DNA of 8,072 nt from an uncultured Clostridia bacterium (GTDB lineage: Bacteria > Bacillota > Clostridia > Oscillospirales > Oscillospiraceae), in NCBI GenBank assembly GCA_945487445.1, contig CALYTU010000069.1, positions 1 through 8,072 of the forward strand. Direction: 5' to 3'. The position numbers were made by a program, and so were the translations under genes. Positions within the stretch are counted from its first letter, which is position 1. Each line of letters starts with the position of its first letter. The notes under the pieces were generated by a model. The model did no database searches. It worked only from the letters and a program-made list of their open reading frames with translations, and was not told the DNA's origin. Positions 6,040 through 8,072 of the stretch are shown here, in pieces.

Positions 6040-7592
6040 GCTGTTTCCTCCTTCCTGCATGCCAAAGCCTGCATCAATGCTGCAATTTCTGCTTTTTTGA
6101 ACTGATACCCCGTCTTGTTGGCAATCAGTCGCGCCGAGACGGGCGCGATGTTCTGAATCACTGCAAGATCGTTTTCCCGCAGCGTTGTTCCGGTCTCCAC
6201 AAGATCCACAATCACGTCGGACAGTCCCAAAATTGGGGCGAGCTCGATGGATCCGTTCAGGGGAATCACATCGATTTCCCGTCCCTGCCCGGAATAAAAA
6301 TCTTGCGCTATGCGGGGAAATTTGGTTGCAACGCGGAGTGTCCTTGTCGGCTTGTCCACGTAGTCCTTTTTCCCCGCGACTGCCATTTGACAGCGACCCA
6401 TCCCCAAATCCATGAGTTCATAGATATCGGGCGACTGTTCCAGCAGTATGTCCTTGCCGACGACACCGACGTCCGCAGCACCGCGCTCGACGTAAATCCC
6501 AACGTCTGAAGGCTTGACCCAGAAGCACCGCAGTCCCTTTTCCTCGTTTTCAAAGAACAGTTTTCGGCTGTTTTCGTGCATATCCGGGAAAGAAAAGCCT
6601 GCTTTTTCCAGCAGCTCACAGACTTTTTCTCCCAAGCGCCCTTTGGGCAGCGCAAGGTTGAGAATTTGCCGCTTAGACTGTTGTTCGATCGGGTATTGCA
6701 AATTGTCCAGATATACTGCAAAGCCGATTGCACCGGCGTTTCGGTGAAACCTGCGCATCAGGCGATCGTACTGTCCGCCCGATAGAACGATGCGGGGGAT
6801 TCCCTCCAGCATTCCGCGGAAAACAATGCCGTTATAATATCGCATGTCTCCAAGTATGGAGAAATCAATGCGAACGGCTGCCTTTTCAGGACCCATTCCG
6901 TCTATGATTGCATTCAATTCATCGAATAATTGTTCGGTCGGGGTTCCCGCAAACAGACGGCGCAGCTCCGGCAGCGTTCGTTCGGCAGTTCCATCAACGG
7001 TAAGCAGCCGCTTCAAAAGCTCGCCTGCAGGCTGCTTCATGCAGAGCAGATCGATTTCATGGAGGTTTTTCTCCCCGATCGCACGCAGCAGCTTCGGCAA
7101 GTCTTCCTTCGGAAACTCCAGCTGCTCGATGACAGCGGAGATAACGTCCAAATGAGACACCGCGAGAATGCAGTTTGCGTCAAGCAGCCGCAGGCTTTTG
7201 GCGGCGAGAGACAGAACCTCGCTGACATTCTCTCTGCCGACCTGTCCGATGCACTCCAAGCCGGTCTGCAGCAGCTCACGAAAGCCTTCGCTGCTTTTTG
7301 AAACGCGATAGACGTTTTCGTTATAATAGACTTTGGTGAGCTGCTCCGGGGAGTTTCTCGTGTCCCGGATAATCGAAAGCGTCACGTCAGGCTTTAATGC
7401 CTTGAGCCTTCCGTTTGTGTCTGTAAAGGTGACGACGTTTTGGGAGATTAAAAAATCCTTGTTTTTGGAATACAGTTCGTAATCCTCAAATCGGCTCGTG
7501 CGATAGGGGCGATAGCCGTGTTGCGCATAAAGGGTGCGCAAAGAAAGGCTTGCGCACTCCTCGGGTTTTAATATCGTTTCGTCCAGATTCAT
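6036..7592 (-). CDS. hisZG: HisZ-HisG fusion: ATP phosphoribosyltransferase regulatory subunit joined to short-form catalytic subunit
   Basis: A 518-residue chain that catalyses the first committed step of histidine synthesis, ATP + PRPP to phosphoribosyl-ATP. Residues 1 to about 305 are HisZ, a catalytically dead relative of histidyl-tRNA synthetase. The motif-2-like part is at about 88-116 (NENVYRV and FRELLQTGLECIG), then DMRYYNG (249-255) and the motif-3-like GGQYDRLMRRF (272-282). Residues about 308-518 are short-form HisG: LNLALPKGRL (311-320), GAADVGVVGKDIL (371-383), and the PRPP-binding stretch about 445-474 (ELAPILGLSDVIVDLVETG, TLREN). The C-terminal ACT-like domain of long HisG is absent, as expected when HisZ supplies regulation. 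HisZ is short for its family, often 320-390 residues. The linker near 300-308 has no stop, Met or internal ribosome site. The start at 7592 is chosen for its AGAGGAAG and ATGA overlap with yerC; the open frame extends upstream to 7790, but only through yerC. The stop makes ATGA with hisD. In separate-subunit systems HisZ and HisG form a hetero-octamer; a fusion would fix the ratio at 1:1. Confidence 0.94.
   Translation of the reverse strand: MNLDETILKPEECASLSLRTLYAQHGYRPYRTSRFEDYELYSKNKDFLISQNVVTFTDTNGRLKALKPDVTLSIIRDTRNSPEQLTKVYYNENVYRVSKSSEGFRELLQTGLECIGQVGRENVSEVLSLAAKSLRLLDANCILAVSHLDVISAVIEQLEFPKEDLPKLLRAIGEKNLHEIDLLCMKQPAGELLKRLLTVDGTAERTLPELRRLFAGTPTEQLFDELNAIIDGMGPEKAAVRIDFSILGDMRYYNGIVFRGMLEGIPRIVLSGGQYDRLMRRFHRNAGAIGFAVYLDNLQYPIEQQSKRQILNLALPKGRLGEKVCELLEKAGFSFPDMHENSRKLFFENEEKGLRCFWVKPSDVGIYVERGAADVGVVGKDILLEQSPDIYELMDLGMGRCQMAVAGKKDYVDKPTRTLRVATKFPRIAQDFYSGQGREIDVIPLNGSIELAPILGLSDVIVDLVETGTTLRENDLAVIQNIAPVSARLIANKTGYQFKKAEIAALMQALACRKEETA
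6047..6055 (-). promoter_or_regulatory. Ribosome binding site deciding the hisD start
   Basis: GGAAGGAGG lies 7 bases before the ATG at 6039, within the 3' end of hisZG. It rules out the in-frame ATG at 6060, which lies upstream of this site. Confidence 0.8.
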
Positions 7593-7885
7593 TCCGTTTC
7601 TTCCTCTTCCATTTTTTGAATTGCTTTTCTGTAGCCGCCGCTGCCATATTGCACACAGCGACTGACACGACTGATTGTTGCCGTGCTCAGACCGACCTTC
7701 TCGGAAATATTCTGATAGTTTTCTCCCTCTTTCAGCAGCAGCGCGGCATCCAGCCGCTGCGTCATATCCAGCACCTCTTTGACCGTGCACAGGTCTTCAA
7801 AAAAAGCGTAACAGTCCTCAACGCTCTCTAAACGCAGAATTGTCCGAAACAGACGGTCAGTTGACGGAGAATGCGGTATTGCCAT
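7589..7885 (-). CDS. yerC: YerC/YecD-family TrpR-like regulator, probable histidine repressor (HisR-like)
   Basis: A 98-residue protein resembling the YerC/YecD family, which is related to the Trp repressor TrpR. The N-terminal two thirds are helical (residues about 10-53, with CYAFFEDLCTVKEV and a TQRLDAALLL segment). A helix-turn-helix follows at about 55-80 (NYQNISEKVGLSTATISR), ending in the family's RCxxYG pattern (RCVQYG). The acidic tail EEEETE is short. The ATG is preceded by AAGGAAGG (7893-7900) with a 7-base gap. It is the first gene of the operon, and its TGA overlaps the hisZG start as ATGA. YerC-type proteins are known next to his genes in Firmicutes and have been proposed as histidine repressors. 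The inference here is that it binds the palindrome in its own promoter and represses the operon. The co-repressor is not visible; histidine is the obvious candidate. Family assignment is confident, ligand and role less so. Confidence 0.9.
   Translation of the reverse strand: MAIPHSPSTDRLFRTILRLESVEDCYAFFEDLCTVKEVLDMTQRLDAALLLKEGENYQNISEKVGLSTATISRVSRCVQYGSGGYRKAIQKMEEEETE
7600..7607 (-). promoter_or_regulatory. Ribosome binding site deciding the hisZG start
   Basis: AGAGGAAG lies 7 bases before the ATG at 7592, inside the last codons of yerC. It supports 7592 instead of the 66-codon-longer start at 7790, which would read yerC out of frame. Confidence 0.65.
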
Positions 7886-7892
7886 AGGGTTT

Positions 7893-7900
7893 CCTTCCTT
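7893..7900 (-). promoter_or_regulatory. Ribosome binding site of yerC
   Basis: AAGGAAGG lies 7 bases before the ATG at 7885. It fixes that start; an ATG slightly upstream, just before this site, is out of frame. Confidence 0.7.
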
Positions 7901-7920
7901 TCATTGCGGTTACGTCGCAT

Positions 7921-7949
7921 AATTTAGCACTTTATCATGATAAAGTCAA
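7921..7949 (-). promoter_or_regulatory. Sigma-A promoter of the yerC-his operon
   Basis: On the minus strand TTGACT (7944-7949, 5/6 to consensus) is followed after exactly 17 bases by TAAATT (7921-7926, 4/6). This places the transcription start near 7914, leaving a leader of only about 29 bases before the yerC ATG. Upstream of the -35, CACAAAAA occurs twice 11 bases apart (7955-7962 and 7966-7973). These A-tracts, one helical turn apart, could act as an UP element or bend the DNA. The leader is too short for a T-box or peptide attenuator, so control is probably at initiation. Confidence 0.75.
7929..7946. promoter_or_regulatory. Perfect 18-bp palindrome, probable HisR/YerC operator
   Basis: ACTTTATCATGATAAAGT reads identically on both strands. 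It fills most of the 17-bp spacer between the -35 and -10 elements of the operon promoter and touches the end of the -35. A dimeric TrpR-like protein is encoded immediately downstream, so the natural reading is an operator at which bound protein blocks RNA polymerase, giving autoregulated repression of the operon. The palindrome and its position are seen directly; its identity as the YerC site is inferred. Confidence 0.75.
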
Positions 7950-7978
7950 GAAGTTTTTTGTGATGTTTTTGTGTAGTT

Positions 7979-8015
7979 GGAAACAAAAAAGCAAGAAACA
8001 GCCGGAAACAAAAAA
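7979..8015. repeat. Two 12-bp direct repeats upstream of the his promoter
   Basis: GGAAACAAAAAA occurs exactly at 7979-7990 and again at 8004-8015, 25 bp apart, with a partial copy (GAAACA, 7995-8000) between. They lie 30-66 bp upstream of the -35. The sequence is AT-rich, so chance is possible, but a second protein-binding region or a curved-DNA element would also fit. Nothing else recognisable is present from 8016 to the window end. Confidence 0.4.
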
Positions 8016-8072
8016 TGTAGGCATGGCAGAATATTTTGTGTAAGCCATTTTCGACAAAATCAAGAATGTCAC

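Noticed and set aside
6040..6060. Seven-residue longer hisD from the ATG at 6060
   Set aside because: The strong GGAAGGAGG lies downstream of that ATG and 7 bases before the one at 6039.
6660..6690. Separate start codon for hisG at the fusion junction
   Set aside because: No ATG, GTG or TTG with a ribosome site exists there; only ATT or sense codons occupy the HisG N-terminus.
7593..7790. 66-residue N-terminal extension of hisZG
   Set aside because: It reads yerC in another frame. The ATG at 7592 has a proper ribosome site, an ATGA junction and a start fitting the HisZ N-terminus.
7886..7914. His T-box or leader-peptide attenuator
   Set aside because: The predicted leader is only about 29 bases, with no histidine codon run, no antiterminator and no U-tailed hairpin.
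8021..8050. Hairpin ATGGC/GCCAT followed by TTTT as a terminator of an upstream plus-strand element
   Set aside because: Only 5 pairs with a loop of about 16 bases; too weak and not linked to any gene.
1..8072. CRISPR array, insertion sequence, tRNA, rRNA or phage genes
   Set aside because: No regularly spaced repeats, transposase motifs, terminal repeats or cloverleaf sequences were seen; almost the whole window is metabolic operon.

Overview
The window holds one complete, tightly packed histidine-biosynthesis operon, read entirely on the minus strand from about 7914 down to about 370. The source is probably a Firmicute of the class Clostridia. Pointers are a YerC/YecD (TrpR-like) regulator as first gene, a HisZ/short-form HisG system instead of a long HisG, a dehydratase-only HisB, strong AGGAGG-type ribosome binding sites, and roughly 50% GC genes with AT-rich promoter DNA. 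Genus cannot be decided from the sequence.

Layout, in transcription order (right to left): an AT-rich upstream region (7886-8072) with a sigma-A promoter whose 17-bp spacer is occupied by a perfect 18-bp palindrome; yerC (a HisR-like repressor); hisZG, in which the HisZ regulatory subunit and the short HisG are one 518-residue chain; hisD; hisC; hisB; hisH; hisA; hisF; hisIE. Junctions run from a 20-base overlap to a 9-base gap, and three are ATGA overlaps, so the operon looks translationally coupled.

The genes cover the route from PRPP and ATP to histidine: HisZG (step 1), HisIE (steps 2 and 3), HisA (4), HisH and HisF (5), HisB (6), HisC (7) and HisD (the final two oxidations). The one enzyme without a gene here is histidinol-phosphate phosphatase, which must be encoded elsewhere. 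Catalytic and metal-binding residues are intact in every enzyme examined, so the operon looks functional.

The left end (1-369) has no confident gene. It holds a weak candidate terminator for the operon, a doubtful 78-codon reading frame, two neighbouring inverted repeats over a possible leftward extended -10 promoter, and a strong GC-rich hairpin at 48-80 without a U-tract. The points most worth a second look are the HisZ-HisG fusion, the operator embedded in the promoter, and the unexplained left-end structure.
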